NCBI RefSeq assembly: GCF_000829455.1
Contig: NZ_JXAK01000016.1
Location: 46,556-110,555 of the forward strand
DNA from: Gordoniibacillus kamchatkensis
GTDB lineage: Bacteria; Bacillota; Bacilli; Paenibacillales; NBRC-103111
DNA length: 64,000 nucleotides
Reading direction: 5' to 3'
The position numbers and the translations under genes are program-made. The notes below the pieces were generated by a model, which saw only the letters and a program-made list of their open reading frames with translations, was not told the DNA's origin and did no database searches. This document shows, one piece after another, positions 30,033 through 37,801 of this stretch; the stretch's first letter is position 1, and each line of letters starts with the position of its first letter.

Positions 30033-31246
30033 GCTGCTCCTGGTTTTCGTCCTTGCCGTGCCGCTGCTGTCCGGATGCTGGGACCGCCAGGAAATCGAGC
30101 AGCGCGCTGTCGTGCTTGGCGTTGGCATCGATGTGGCTTCCGAGCAAACCGTGAACAAAAACGAAGGGGAAGTGTCCCATTTGCGCGGCTCCTTTCCGGA
30201 GCCGGAAACAGGAAATATTCGCGTGACGATGCAGATTGCCGTGCCCGGGCGCATTCCGCTCGGCCCCGGCGTGAGCGGCAGCGGCGGAGGCGGGGGCGGC
30301 GCCGGCGGGCAAAATACGGTATGGGTCGTGGACGGATTCGGGCAAACGATTAACGATGCGCTGAACAATATGCAGCAGAGCGTAGCGTTGCCGTTGTTTT
30401 ACGGCCATCTGCGCGTCATCGTCATCTCCGAGGCGGTCGCGAAAAAAGGAATCCAAAACTTGAACGACTTTTTGCGCCGCAATCCGGAAATCCGCAGAAT
30501 GACGTGGATGGTCGTCAGCCGCGGGAAAGCGGCGGAGGTGATGAGGCTTCGCCGCAGCTCGAGCGTGTGCCGACGTTTTACTTGATGGATACGATGGACC
30601 AATCGGTGCGGATGGGCAAATTTCCGAACGATTTTCTCGGCTTGTTTTGGAGCGCCGCTTCGGCCAAAGGAAGGGAGGGGTTTCTTCCCTATGTGGTGCT
30701 GAAGCAGCAAGGAATGATGCAGATAAACGGGCTGGCGATGTTCGTCGGTGACCGGATGGTCGGAACGACCAAGCCGCTGGAGGTTCCGCTCTATATGGGA
30801 GTCACCGGTTTAATCCGGCGGGAGGAGAAGTTTTCGTCAAAGTCCCGGGAACGTCGGACTACGTCTTGTTCGGCGGCAGAAACCGCAAAACGTCGACCAG
30901 GACCGAAATCGTAAACGGCAAACCGGTAATTCGCGTCAAGATCGATATTGAAGGCAATTTACTGGAGAAATCGAGCGAACAAGTAACGATTACCGAGGAC
31001 GTGATCAAGCAAATCGAGCAGCAGTTGTCCAAGCAGGGTGAAAAAGCGTATCGGGATTTGATTCAAAAAACGCAGGAAAAGCAGTCTGATATTTTCGGTT
31101 TCGGCGAGCATGTCAGAGCGTTGCAGCCGATATATTGGGACCGGGAGATCAAGACGAAAGAAAACTGGCAGCAGATGTATAAAGACCTTGCCGTTGATGT
31201 CAGCGTGAAGCTGCATATCCGGCGTGTCGGCATGAAAGCGGCGTAA
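30004..31246 (+). pseudogene. Spore germination receptor lipoprotein subunit C (GerC family), two frameshifts as read
   Basis: Signal peptide with lipobox PLLSGCWDRQEIEQ, the hallmark of GerAC proteins, then about 400 residues in three frames. Part 1 (30004-30543) ends VVSRGKAAEVM; part 2 (about 30544-30830) runs ASPQLERVPTFYLMDTMDQS to GLIRREEK; part 3 (about 30831-31246) has VPGTSDYVLFGGRNRKTSTR to the conserved DLAVDVSVKLHIRRVG. One missing G at about 30543 and one at about 30830 explain both breaks. A glycine-rich insert (about residues 96-106) is unusual for the family. If the breaks are real the receptor would be non-functional, but the pattern matches other probable sequence errors in this window. 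Confidence 0.88.
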
Positions 31247-31260
31247 AGGAGGCGGCGGCA

Positions 31261-31470
31261 GTGGGAGCGGGGCTAACGATCGGCTACGTGAACTTCACCG
31301 TCATGTTGTTTCTGTTGGCCGGAACCGCCATATTGCGTATCGATGTCAAAGCATACGAAGCGGCGGGCATGAATAAGGAAAAAAAGGCAGCCCGCTTTTT
31401 GGGATGGTTCAATATTGGTTTGGGGCTTGTCACCTTAATCGGCAATTTGATAGTCAAAGGACTGACATGA
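31261..31470 (+). CDS. Small two-helix membrane protein of the germination operon (CLC_0170-like)
   Basis: 69 residues with two hydrophobic segments (about 6-25 and 47-66) joined by a short charged loop. GTG 31261 follows AAAGGAGGCGGCGGCA, 14 bases after the C-subunit stop, so it belongs to the gerA-type operon. Small two-helix D subunits are known to accompany and modulate some Ger receptors; this protein fits in size, topology and place. It also resembles the CLC_0170 family of spore formers. Function inferred from context. Confidence 0.7.
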   Translation: MGAGLTIGYVNFTVMLFLLAGTAILRIDVKAYEAAGMNKEKKAARFLGWFNIGLGLVTLIGNLIVKGLT

Positions 31471-31521
31471 TGCGGCACTGTTGCCTGCAAGAAGCTCGGC
31501 GGCCGGTCATCCATTTTGTTG

Positions 31522-31551
31522 TTGTCTGTACGTAACATGGTGTGTTAATAT
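31522..31551 (+). promoter_or_regulatory. Probable promoter before the ykkC-class riboswitch
   Basis: -35 TTGTCT (31522-31527) and -10 TAATAT (31546-31551), 18 bases apart, ending about 14 bases before the riboswitch. Confidence 0.45.
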
Positions 31552-31564
31552 ATGGGAAATAAAC

Positions 31565-31660
31565 GGAAGGGCTTCTAGGGATCCGACCCCGCGAGGGAGG
31601 CGAACCGAGCGAAGCCGGCCCCGGCCTTGGCGGCCGGGCTACACCGTAAGGGATAAAAGA
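31565..31660 (+). promoter_or_regulatory. ykkC-class riboswitch (guanidine-I or a relative)
   Basis: The leader contains GCTTCTAGGGATCCG, then CGAACCGAGCGAA, a GC-rich hairpin GCCGG/CCGGC, and ACACCGTAAGGGATAAAAG. These are the two conserved halves of the ykkC-yxkD aptamer. Most members sense guanidine; variant subtypes sense ppGpp, PRPP or nucleotides and differ at few positions, which I cannot settle by eye. A terminator overlapping the 3' end is the likely expression platform, and an ABC transporter operon follows. Confidence 0.85.
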
Positions 31661-31712
31661 CCTTCGGAAAGTTCCGCCTGCTAAGGCGAAACGGACCGGG
31701 GGTCTTTTTTGC
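31654..31712 (+). terminator. Regulated terminator of the ykkC-class leader
   Basis: AAAAGACC pairs with GGTCTTTT, enclosing a second hairpin TTCCGCC/GGCGAAA-type stem, and is followed by T-rich sequence. The 5' arm is the end of the aptamer (GATAAAAGACC), so ligand binding and terminator formation compete. Confidence 0.75.
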
Positions 31713-31743
31713 TTTAGCGAATCAAAGGAGGAGGCTGGCCGGG

Positions 31744-32742
31744 ATGGCGTCGATTGTTGTACAGCAGCTGGGCAAATCGTTTCGCACCAAGAAAAAACGG
31801 GAAGGCTTCGCGGGCAGCCTGAAGGCGCTCGTTAGGCCCGATTATGAAGACAAGACCGCAGTCGGGAGCATTTCATTCAAGGTCGAGCAAGGGGAGACGT
31901 TGGCGTTTCTCGGGCCGAACGGCGCCGGCAAATCGACGACGATCAAAATGCTGACGGGCATTCTTCACCCGACCGCGGGCTACGCGGAGGTGCTCGGCTG
32001 CTGCCCGTGGAAAGAGCGGACGAAGCTGTCGTACGGGATCGGTTCCGTGTTCGGGCAAAAATCGCAGCTGTGGTACCATCTGCCGCCGATCGACACGTTC
32101 GAGCTGATGAGCCGCATTTACGAACTGCGCCGCGGCGATTACTTGCAGCGGCGCGACCAGCTGATCGAACGGTTCGAGCTCGGGCCTTACTTGCATACGG
32201 CCGTGCGCAAGCTGTCGCTCGGCGAACGGATGCGCTGCGAAATTGCCGCCGCGCTGCTGCACCGCCCGCAAGTGCTGTTTCTCGACGAGCCGACGATCGG
32301 GCTCGACGTCGTCGTCAAGCAGCGCATCCGCGAGCTCATTCGCGAGCTGAACCGCGAGGAGGGAACGACGATTTTCCTGACATCGCATGATGCCGGCGAT
32401 ATCGAACGGCTGTGCGAGCGGGCGATCGTGATCAATTACGGACGCATCGTGTTCGATGACCGCGTCGAGCTGATGAAGCGGCGGTTTTTGACGCATAAGA
32501 CGATTCGGCTTGTGCTGGAGGAGGAGCCGGAAAGGGTGGAGCTCGCCGGGGTGAGCGTGCTGGAGCAGAGCGGCGTTCGGCTGGCGCTCTCCGTCGATAC
32601 GGAGCTGACGACGATCGAGGCGGCGCTGTCGCGCATTATGGCGCGGCACCGGATCGTCGACGTTACGGTCGAGGATCCGCCGATGGAGAGCATCATTACG
32701 CACATGTACGGCTACAGCGGAAAGGAGGAGCTGGCAACATGA
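31744..32742 (+). CDS. ABC-2 type transporter, ATP-binding protein
   Basis: 332 residues. Walker A GPNGAGKST (about residue 58), Q-loop region FGQKSQLWYHLPP, signature LSLGERMRCEIAAALLHRP, Walker B VLFLDEPTIGLDVVV, and the switch His in LTSHDAGD; then a C-terminal extension of about 90 residues as in NatA/YadG-like exporters. GGAGGAGGCTGGCCGGG precedes ATG 31744. Stop overlaps the next start by four bases. With two DUF990-type permeases it forms an exporter placed under the ykkC-class riboswitch. Confidence 0.92.
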   Translation: MASIVVQQLGKSFRTKKKREGFAGSLKALVRPDYEDKTAVGSISFKVEQGETLAFLGPNGAGKSTTIKMLTGILHPTAGYAEVLGCCPWKERTKLSYGIGSVFGQKSQLWYHLPPIDTFELMSRIYELRRGDYLQRRDQLIERFELGPYLHTAVRKLSLGERMRCEIAAALLHRPQVLFLDEPTIGLDVVVKQRIRELIRELNREEGTTIFLTSHDAGDIERLCERAIVINYGRIVFDDRVELMKRRFLTHKTIRLVLEEEPERVELAGVSVLEQSGVRLALSVDTELTTIEAALSRIMARHRIVDVTVEDPPMESIITHMYGYSGKEELAT

Positions 32743-33542
32743 CCGCTCTCGGCAAGTCCGTCAAATATGTATTTATCGGCAAAATTACGCTGCGCAATCA
32801 GCTCGCGTACGTCGCCGATTTCCTCGTTCGCTCGCTCTTTCTTCTGCTCATTTTGTACATTTTCCTGCAGCTGTGGCGGACGACGTTTCAGGGCGAAGGC
32901 ACGGAGCTGATCGCCGGCTACAGCTTCAAGCAGATTATGTGGTACTTGGTCGTTACGGAGGCGATGACGCTCGCTTGCCCGAGTCTGTGCACCCGGATCG
33001 AGGAAGAGGTGAAAAGCGGCGATGTGGCGTTCAAGCTCGTGCGCCCGATCAGCTTCATCGCTTTTCATTACGTCGAGTACATGAGCGAAGCCGCCATCCG
33101 TTTCGCCGTCAATGCGGTGCTCGGCGGGGCGCTCGGTCTGCTCGTCATCGGGCCGCCCGCATTCGGCGCAGGGCTGCTGTGGCTGCCGGTCGCCGCCTTC
33201 GGTGGCTTCACGGTCAATTTTACGGTCAACATGACGCTGGCGCTGAGCGCTTTCTGGGTGGAGGAGACGCGCGGCCTCGAATTCGTCTATCACAAATTCC
33301 TGTTTACGATCGGCGGCATGCTGATGCCCCTCGAGCTGTTCCCGGAAGCGCTGCAGCGTATCGGGCACTGGCTGCCGCTGCAGGCAATCGTTTATATCCC
33401 GGCGAAAACGGCGGTGGCGTTCGATTGGACCCGGCTGCCGGCGATGCTGGCGACCCAGGCATTTTGGATTGCCGTATTCGGTCTCATCGCCGTGTTCGTG
33501 TACCGGAAAGGAGTGAAGAGGCTCAATGTTAACGGCGGATAA
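32739..33542 (+). CDS. ABC-2 type transporter permease (DUF990-like), subunit 1
   Basis: 267 residues, about six membrane helices. Landmarks: YVADFLVRSLFLLLILYIFLQ helix near residue 25, the amphipathic CTRIEEEVKSGDVAFKLVRP typical of this permease group, and a C-terminal LIAVFVYRKGVKRLNVNGG. Overlaps the ATPase gene by four bases at its start and the second permease gene by 17 bases at its end, so all three are translated together. Substrate unknown; if the riboswitch senses guanidine, export of guanidine or a guanidinyl compound is the simplest hypothesis. Confidence 0.88.
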   Translation: MTALGKSVKYVFIGKITLRNQLAYVADFLVRSLFLLLILYIFLQLWRTTFQGEGTELIAGYSFKQIMWYLVVTEAMTLACPSLCTRIEEEVKSGDVAFKLVRPISFIAFHYVEYMSEAAIRFAVNAVLGGALGLLVIGPPAFGAGLLWLPVAAFGGFTVNFTVNMTLALSAFWVEETRGLEFVYHKFLFTIGGMLMPLELFPEALQRIGHWLPLQAIVYIPAKTAVAFDWTRLPAMLATQAFWIAVFGLIAVFVYRKGVKRLNVNGG

Positions 33543-34371
33543 AGGCAGACTGGCATCTATCAGCGAATACGGGCGGCCGGGACAGCTGCGGCGCCTCCTT
33601 CTTTTCGTCTGGCAGTGCTGGAAGCTGAACCTCGCGGGTGCGATGGAGTTTCGCCTCAGCTTCCTGCTCACGGCGGGCATGATGGTCATCAACAATGTCG
33701 TATGGATCGTGTTCTGGGGGTTGTACTTCCGCCGCTTCCCGGTGCTGAACGGCTGGGAGCTGCGGGATGTCATGATGCTGTGGGCAGTGGCGGCCGGCGG
33801 CTTCGGAGTGATGGCGACGCTGTTCGGCAATGCGCCCCGCATCGCCAATCTTGTCGCCACCGGACAGCTGGACGTGTATTTGTCGCAGCCGAAGCCGGTG
33901 CTGCTGCACGTGCTCATCAGCAGAATGTCGGTGAGCGCGATCGGGGACGTCTTGTTCGCGCTGATGATTTATGCCGCGTTCGGAGACAAATCAGTAGCGG
34001 GAATCGTCAAGTTTGCGCTCGCCATGGCGCTTTCGACGCTCATCTTTATTTTCTTCACCGTCATTTCCGGCTGCCTTGCCTTTTGGCTGGGCAATACGGA
34101 AGGACTCAGTTTTCAGCTGTTCAATGCGCTGCTGACGTTCACGACGTATCCGACGGGCATTTTCCGCGGCTTGGGGAAGCTGGTGCTGTTTACCGTTATT
34201 CCGGCGGGCTTCATCAGCTATTTGCCGATCGGGCTGCTGCGCCAAGTTGACGTTCCGTTTCTGCTCGGAGCCGTGGCGGTGACCGTCCTGCTTTGCTTAG
34301 GCGGTGTCCGGCTGTTCTACAGCGGGCTTCGCCGCTACGCGTCGGGCAATATGATCAGCCTGCGGCGATGA
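33526..34371 (+). CDS. ABC-2 type transporter permease (DUF990-like), subunit 2
   Basis: 281 residues, about six helices, related to subunit 1. Contains NLVATGQLDVYLSQPKPVLL, equivalent to the charged loop of subunit 1, and FFTVISGCLAFWLGNTEGLS. ATG 33526 lies inside the end of subunit 1 behind GGAAAGGAGTGAAGAGG. Completes the exporter. No terminator is obvious after it; leader element B begins 65 bases beyond the stop. Confidence 0.88.
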   Translation: MLTADKGRLASISEYGRPGQLRRLLLFVWQCWKLNLAGAMEFRLSFLLTAGMMVINNVVWIVFWGLYFRRFPVLNGWELRDVMMLWAVAAGGFGVMATLFGNAPRIANLVATGQLDVYLSQPKPVLLHVLISRMSVSAIGDVLFALMIYAAFGDKSVAGIVKFALAMALSTLIFIFFTVISGCLAFWLGNTEGLSFQLFNALLTFTTYPTGIFRGLGKLVLFTVIPAGFISYLPIGLLRQVDVPFLLGAVAVTVLLCLGGVRLFYSGLRRYASGNMISLRR

Positions 34372-34436
34372 GGTATTAGGCAAGCTGCTGAAGAGGACTG
34401 CGTATACTTTATTGATTATGAATTGAAAGGAAAAAT

Positions 34437-34566
34437 GCGGAGCGGAGGGTGGAAAGCAACCGTAGAGACGACTTTTAAAGCCGCGTTCCACCCGCTAAGG
34501 ATGATGAAAGGAACGCGGCTTTAACGGAGGCCGGAGGTTGATTTCCGACCCGCAGCGCAGCACTTT
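34437..34566 (+). promoter_or_regulatory. Candidate structured leader RNA, element B
   Basis: Outer helix GCGGAGCGG (34437-34445) with CCGCAGCGC (34550-34558), identical to element A. Inside are GAGGGTGG, a perfect 13-bp hairpin AAAGCCGCGTTCC/GGAACGCGGCTTT (34477-34522), GCCGGAG and a small stem GGT/ACC. A T6 run follows the 3' arm, so in one conformation it could act as a terminator. The deacetylase start lies 49 bases after the outer helix, as for element A (53 bases). Alternative pairing GGGTGGAA/TTCCACCC (34443-34494) would disrupt the outer helix, a possible switch. Confidence 0.5.
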
Positions 34567-34607
34567 TTTCCACGTTGCCTTGAAAAATCGTAAAGGAGGC
34601 ATAGTTG

Positions 34608-35513
34608 ATGAGTCTTGCCAAAGCGCTAGGATATGGCGCAAACGACCGTCTGCTCATCGTGAACGGCGACGACTTCGGCATGTGTCACGCCACGAACGAG
34701 GGGATTCGGCAGCTGCTCGCCGAAGGCGCGATTTCCTCGGCTACGGTGATGATGCCCTGCTCGTGGGCGAAAGAGGCGGTAAGTTGGGCGGCAGCGCACC
34801 CGGAGTATAATGTTGGCGTTCATTTGACGCTCACAAGCGAATGGCGTTTCTACAAATGGGGGCCCGTCACCCGCAGCGGCGGCGTCTCCACGCTTACGAC
34901 CGATGAAGGGTATTTTCCGCCGGACAGCTTGACCGTCGAGCGGAACGCGGATCCGGAACAAGTCCGCAAAGAGCTCGTCAGCCAAATCGAATTGGCGCTG
35001 CGGATGGGCTTATCGCCAACCCATCTCGATAACCATATGGGGAGCTTGTACGGCTTGCAGACAGGCCGGGACTTTCTGGACATCGTATTTGACCTTTGCG
35101 CCGCATACGGGCTGCCGTTCCGGCTGCCGAGACGCATAAGCCCGGGGGGTGGCTTGCGCCCCGAACTGGCCCGGCTGGCCGAGCAGCGGGCAGCGATGGC
35201 CGACGCGAAAGGCGTCGTCATTCTCGATGCGCTCCTGTCGCTGCCCTTCGAGCTCGGCGAAGGCGAAACGTACGACATGTTCAAGAATAGCATGGCAGCG
35301 CTGCTGCGGTCGCTGCAGCCGGGAGTTTCCGAAATCATCATCCATCCTTCCCTGGTTACCGACGAGCTGAAGGCCATTAATCCGCACTGGAAGAAGCGGG
35401 GCATGGAGTTTGACATCTTCCGCGATCCCGACATTCGAAACGTCATCGCTGCTGAGCAAATCCGCATGATCCGCTGGTCTGACTTGAGGGATTTGCAGCG
35501 GTCCCGGTTGTGA
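34608..35513 (+). CDS. ChbG/YdjC-family carbohydrate deacetylase
   Basis: 301 residues. Removes acetyl groups from short N-acetylated sugars (chito-oligosaccharides or related), probably in the cytoplasm. Metal-site residues are visible in IVNGDDFGMCHATNEGI (Asp pair), YNVGVHLTLTSEW (His) and THLDNHMGSLYG (His). The late ISEIIIHPSLVTDEL carries the further conserved His. AAAGGAGGCATAGTTG selects ATG 34608. It follows leader element B alone; no sugar transporter is attached. Confidence 0.9.
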   Translation: MSLAKALGYGANDRLLIVNGDDFGMCHATNEGIRQLLAEGAISSATVMMPCSWAKEAVSWAAAHPEYNVGVHLTLTSEWRFYKWGPVTRSGGVSTLTTDEGYFPPDSLTVERNADPEQVRKELVSQIELALRMGLSPTHLDNHMGSLYGLQTGRDFLDIVFDLCAAYGLPFRLPRRISPGGGLRPELARLAEQRAAMADAKGVVILDALLSLPFELGEGETYDMFKNSMAALLRSLQPGVSEIIIHPSLVTDELKAINPHWKKRGMEFDIFRDPDIRNVIAAEQIRMIRWSDLRDLQRSRL

Positions 35514-35566
35514 CGCCTGCGACCGGCGTTCCCGGCTCCGGGGCGCCGCCCGCTTATGAAAAACGC

Positions 35567-35653
35567 CGCTGCAGTTGCGCAAAGCGCACTTACAGCGGCA
35601 TTTTGAGCACACTGTCAGCTGCAGTTGCAGCGAAAGCATTTGCAGCAGCGGTC
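35567..35653. repeat. Two diverged copies of a 32-34 bp imperfect palindrome
   Basis: Copy 1 begins GCTGCAGTTGCGCAAAGC and ends ACAGCGGC; copy 2 begins GCTGCAGTTGCAGCGAAAGC and ends GCAGCAGC. Each can fold on itself. A third half (ATGCCGCTGTAATGCCGCC) follows at about 35677. Intergenic repeat, probably non-coding. Confidence 0.45.
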
Positions 35654-35726
35654 AAAGGTGCGCACGACTGAAAATGCCGCTGTAATGCCGCCGGGGACTC
35701 AATGGCTTAATAGCCCCACCTGGCGC

Positions 35727-35766
35727 AAAACGGGCAGGCGCCATTGCCGGCGCCCGCCCGTTTTTC
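35727..35766. terminator. Bidirectional terminator between convergent genes
   Basis: ACGGGC, A, GGCGCC pairs with GGCGCC, C, GCCCGT around CATTGC-type loop, with AAAA before and TTTTT after. It lies between the deacetylase gene and the leftward TauE-type gene, ending 15 bases from the latter's stop. Confidence 0.85.
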
Positions 35767-35781
35767 CTTGCGGCAATTCAT

Positions 35782-36552
35782 TCAAATCAGTTTCAAGCCG
35801 CTGATCAAAATCAGGCCGGCGATGACGGAGCGCGTCACCTTCGTCGGCGCTTTGGCCGACAGCCTGCTCCCGAGCAGCACGCCGGGAATCGAGCCGAGCA
35901 GCAAGTTGAGGGCCATGCCGTAGTTGACGTTGCCGAGGCCGGCATGAAGGAGGCCCGCCAGCGTCGCCAGCAAAAAGGCATGGGCGATATCGGTGCCGAC
36001 CAATTTGGCTGCGCTCATGCTGCACAAATACATTAAGGCGATAGCGTACAGCGAGCCGGAGCCGATCGAGGTCAGTCCGACGATAAAGCCGAGAACGGCG
36101 CCAACGGTGATGAGCACCGCTTTCTTTTGCTCAATCGGCTTCGCCTGCCAACGGTTCGGTTTCAGCTTGCCGTCGAAGAGCAGTCGGAAGATCGTCGCCG
36201 CTGCGGCGAGAATTAATACGATTCCTAAGGCATGCTTAATGATGGCTTCTTCGTTATGATAAGATTCGGCAAAATACCGCAGTACGGCGACGGAGACGAC
36301 GACCGCCGGCAAGCTGCCGGCCGCCAAATACCGCACCAGGCGAAAATCGATCGTTTTTTGCCGCCAGTGCTGAATGACGCCGAACAGCTTCGTCACGGAG
36401 TTGTACACAAGGTCGGTACCGACGGCAACGGACGGATTGATGCCGATCATGACGAGCAAGGGAGTAAGCAGTGAGGCCGCGCCGACTCCGGTCAGGCCGA
36501 CCAAAAAACCTACGACTAAGCCCATAGCGGCGATTCCGAGGCTGAGGTCCAT
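35782..36552 (-). CDS. TauE/SafE-family sulfite/anion exporter
   Basis: 256 residues with seven to eight hydrophobic helices. It shows the duplicated family motif: GFLVGLTGVGAASLLTPLLV near the start and GFIVGLTSIGSGSLYAIALM near residue 165. GGGGGCC-type sequence precedes ATG 36552. Members export sulfite, sulfoacetate or other small anions. The gene stands alone, divergent from the hydroxyacid dehydrogenase gene, so no substrate is suggested by context. Confidence 0.9.
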   Translation of the reverse strand: MDLSLGIAAMGLVVGFLVGLTGVGAASLLTPLLVMIGINPSVAVGTDLVYNSVTKLFGVIQHWRQKTIDFRLVRYLAAGSLPAVVVSVAVLRYFAESYHNEEAIIKHALGIVLILAAAATIFRLLFDGKLKPNRWQAKPIEQKKAVLITVGAVLGFIVGLTSIGSGSLYAIALMYLCSMSAAKLVGTDIAHAFLLATLAGLLHAGLGNVNYGMALNLLLGSIPGVLLGSRLSAKAPTKVTRSVIAGLILISGLKLI

Positions 36553-36749
36553 GCGCTAATGGCCCCCTTTCAAAAACCTAGTAAGTTTATTGGTTTTATT
36601 TTATTTTATTTTTTATGCGCTGTAAACAAAATTTAGAACAAAATGGAGCAGAAAGCAATAGTCCGCTGTAGCTGCAAATTTGGATGCAAAAAGTGCGGGA
36701 AACGGCTAACATGGAAGCAGAGAAACTTATTGCGAGGGAGGCAATCCGG

Positions 36750-37724
36750 ATGAAAATCGTCATTACCAGGCAGCTGCCCCAAGAAGCGATGGCGCTGCTG
36801 CGGGCGCATGCGGATACGGTCGAATGGCCGCACGCGGAACAGCCCGCGAGCCGTTCGTTTCTGGAGGAGCACATCGGCGATGCGGACGGTGTCGTCTGTC
36901 TGCTGACCGAGCGCATCGACGCAGCGCTGCTTGCCCGCGCGCCGCGCCTGAAGGCGGTCGGGACGATGTCTGTCGGCTACAACCATATCGATGTGAAAGC
37001 GGCGACGGAGCGGGGCGTGCTCGTCACGAACACCCCGGACGTGCTGACCGAGACGACCGCCGATTTGGCTTTTGCGCTGCTGATGGCTACGGCGAGACGG
37101 CTCGTCGAAGCGTCCGATTATTTGCGGCGGGGCCAGTGGACGACATGGTCTCCACTGCAGCTCACGGGCATGGACGTGTTCGGGGCGACGCTCGGCATTA
37201 TCGGCATGGGGCGCATCGGCGAGGCGGTGGCGCGGCGCGCGCAAGGGTTCGGCATGAACGTTCTGTACCATAACCGCAGCCGCAAGCCGGAAGCGGAAGA
37301 GCGGCTTGGCTTGACGTATGCGGAGCTGCCGCGGCTGCTTTCCGAATCGGATTTCGTCGTCGTCCTGACGCCGTATACGCCGCAGACGGCGGGGCTCATC
37401 CGCAAAGAGCAGCTGCAGCTCATGAAGCCGACCGCCGTGCTGATCAACATCGCCCGCGGCGGCATCGTCGACGAAGCGGATTTGTACGATGCGCTGCGGA
37501 GCGGTTCGCTATGGGCTGCCGGGCTCGACGTGTTCGAGACGGAGCCCGTGCCGGCCAGCCATCCGCTGCTGACGCTGCCGAACGTCGTCACGCTGCCGCA
37601 TATCGGCAGTGCGAGCGTGCGGACGCGCACGCAGATGGCGCTTCTGGCTGCGGAAGGCGTGCTGCAGGCGCTGGCCGGGCAGCGGCCGCGGCATGTCGTC
37701 AATCCGGAAGCTTATGCGCGGTAA
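36750..37724 (+). CDS. D-isomer-specific 2-hydroxyacid dehydrogenase (glyoxylate/hydroxypyruvate reductase-like)
   Basis: 324 residues; reduces a 2-keto acid to the D-hydroxy acid with NAD(P)H. NAD motif GIIGMGRIGEAVA near residue 155, catalytic Arg in NIARGGIVDEADL, Glu in GLDVFETEP and His in LPHIGSAS. GCGAGGGAGGCAATCCGG selects ATG 36750 over an upstream in-frame ATG at 36684. The substrate-side motif VGTMSVGYNHIDVKAA is typical of glyoxylate/2-ketogluconate reductases. The next gene begins 77 bases downstream, so co-transcription is possible but not evident. Confidence 0.92.
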   Translation: MKIVITRQLPQEAMALLRAHADTVEWPHAEQPASRSFLEEHIGDADGVVCLLTERIDAALLARAPRLKAVGTMSVGYNHIDVKAATERGVLVTNTPDVLTETTADLAFALLMATARRLVEASDYLRRGQWTTWSPLQLTGMDVFGATLGIIGMGRIGEAVARRAQGFGMNVLYHNRSRKPEAEERLGLTYAELPRLLSESDFVVVLTPYTPQTAGLIRKEQLQLMKPTAVLINIARGGIVDEADLYDALRSGSLWAAGLDVFETEPVPASHPLLTLPNVVTLPHIGSASVRTRTQMALLAAEGVLQALAGQRPRHVVNPEAYAR

Positions 37725-37801
37725 TGCCGACATTTTGCACGCCCGCGGAGAATGGGTTACGCTTGGAATACCAGGGATATGAGGGAAACGAGGTCGGACG
37801 C

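Noticed and set aside
34437..34566. Element B as a T-box leader (GAGGGTGGAA resembles the T-box AGGGTGG)
   Set aside because: The T-box tail ACCGCG is absent, there is no stem I specifier architecture, element A lacks the motif (GAGGATGGG), and the downstream gene has no link to amino acids or tRNA.
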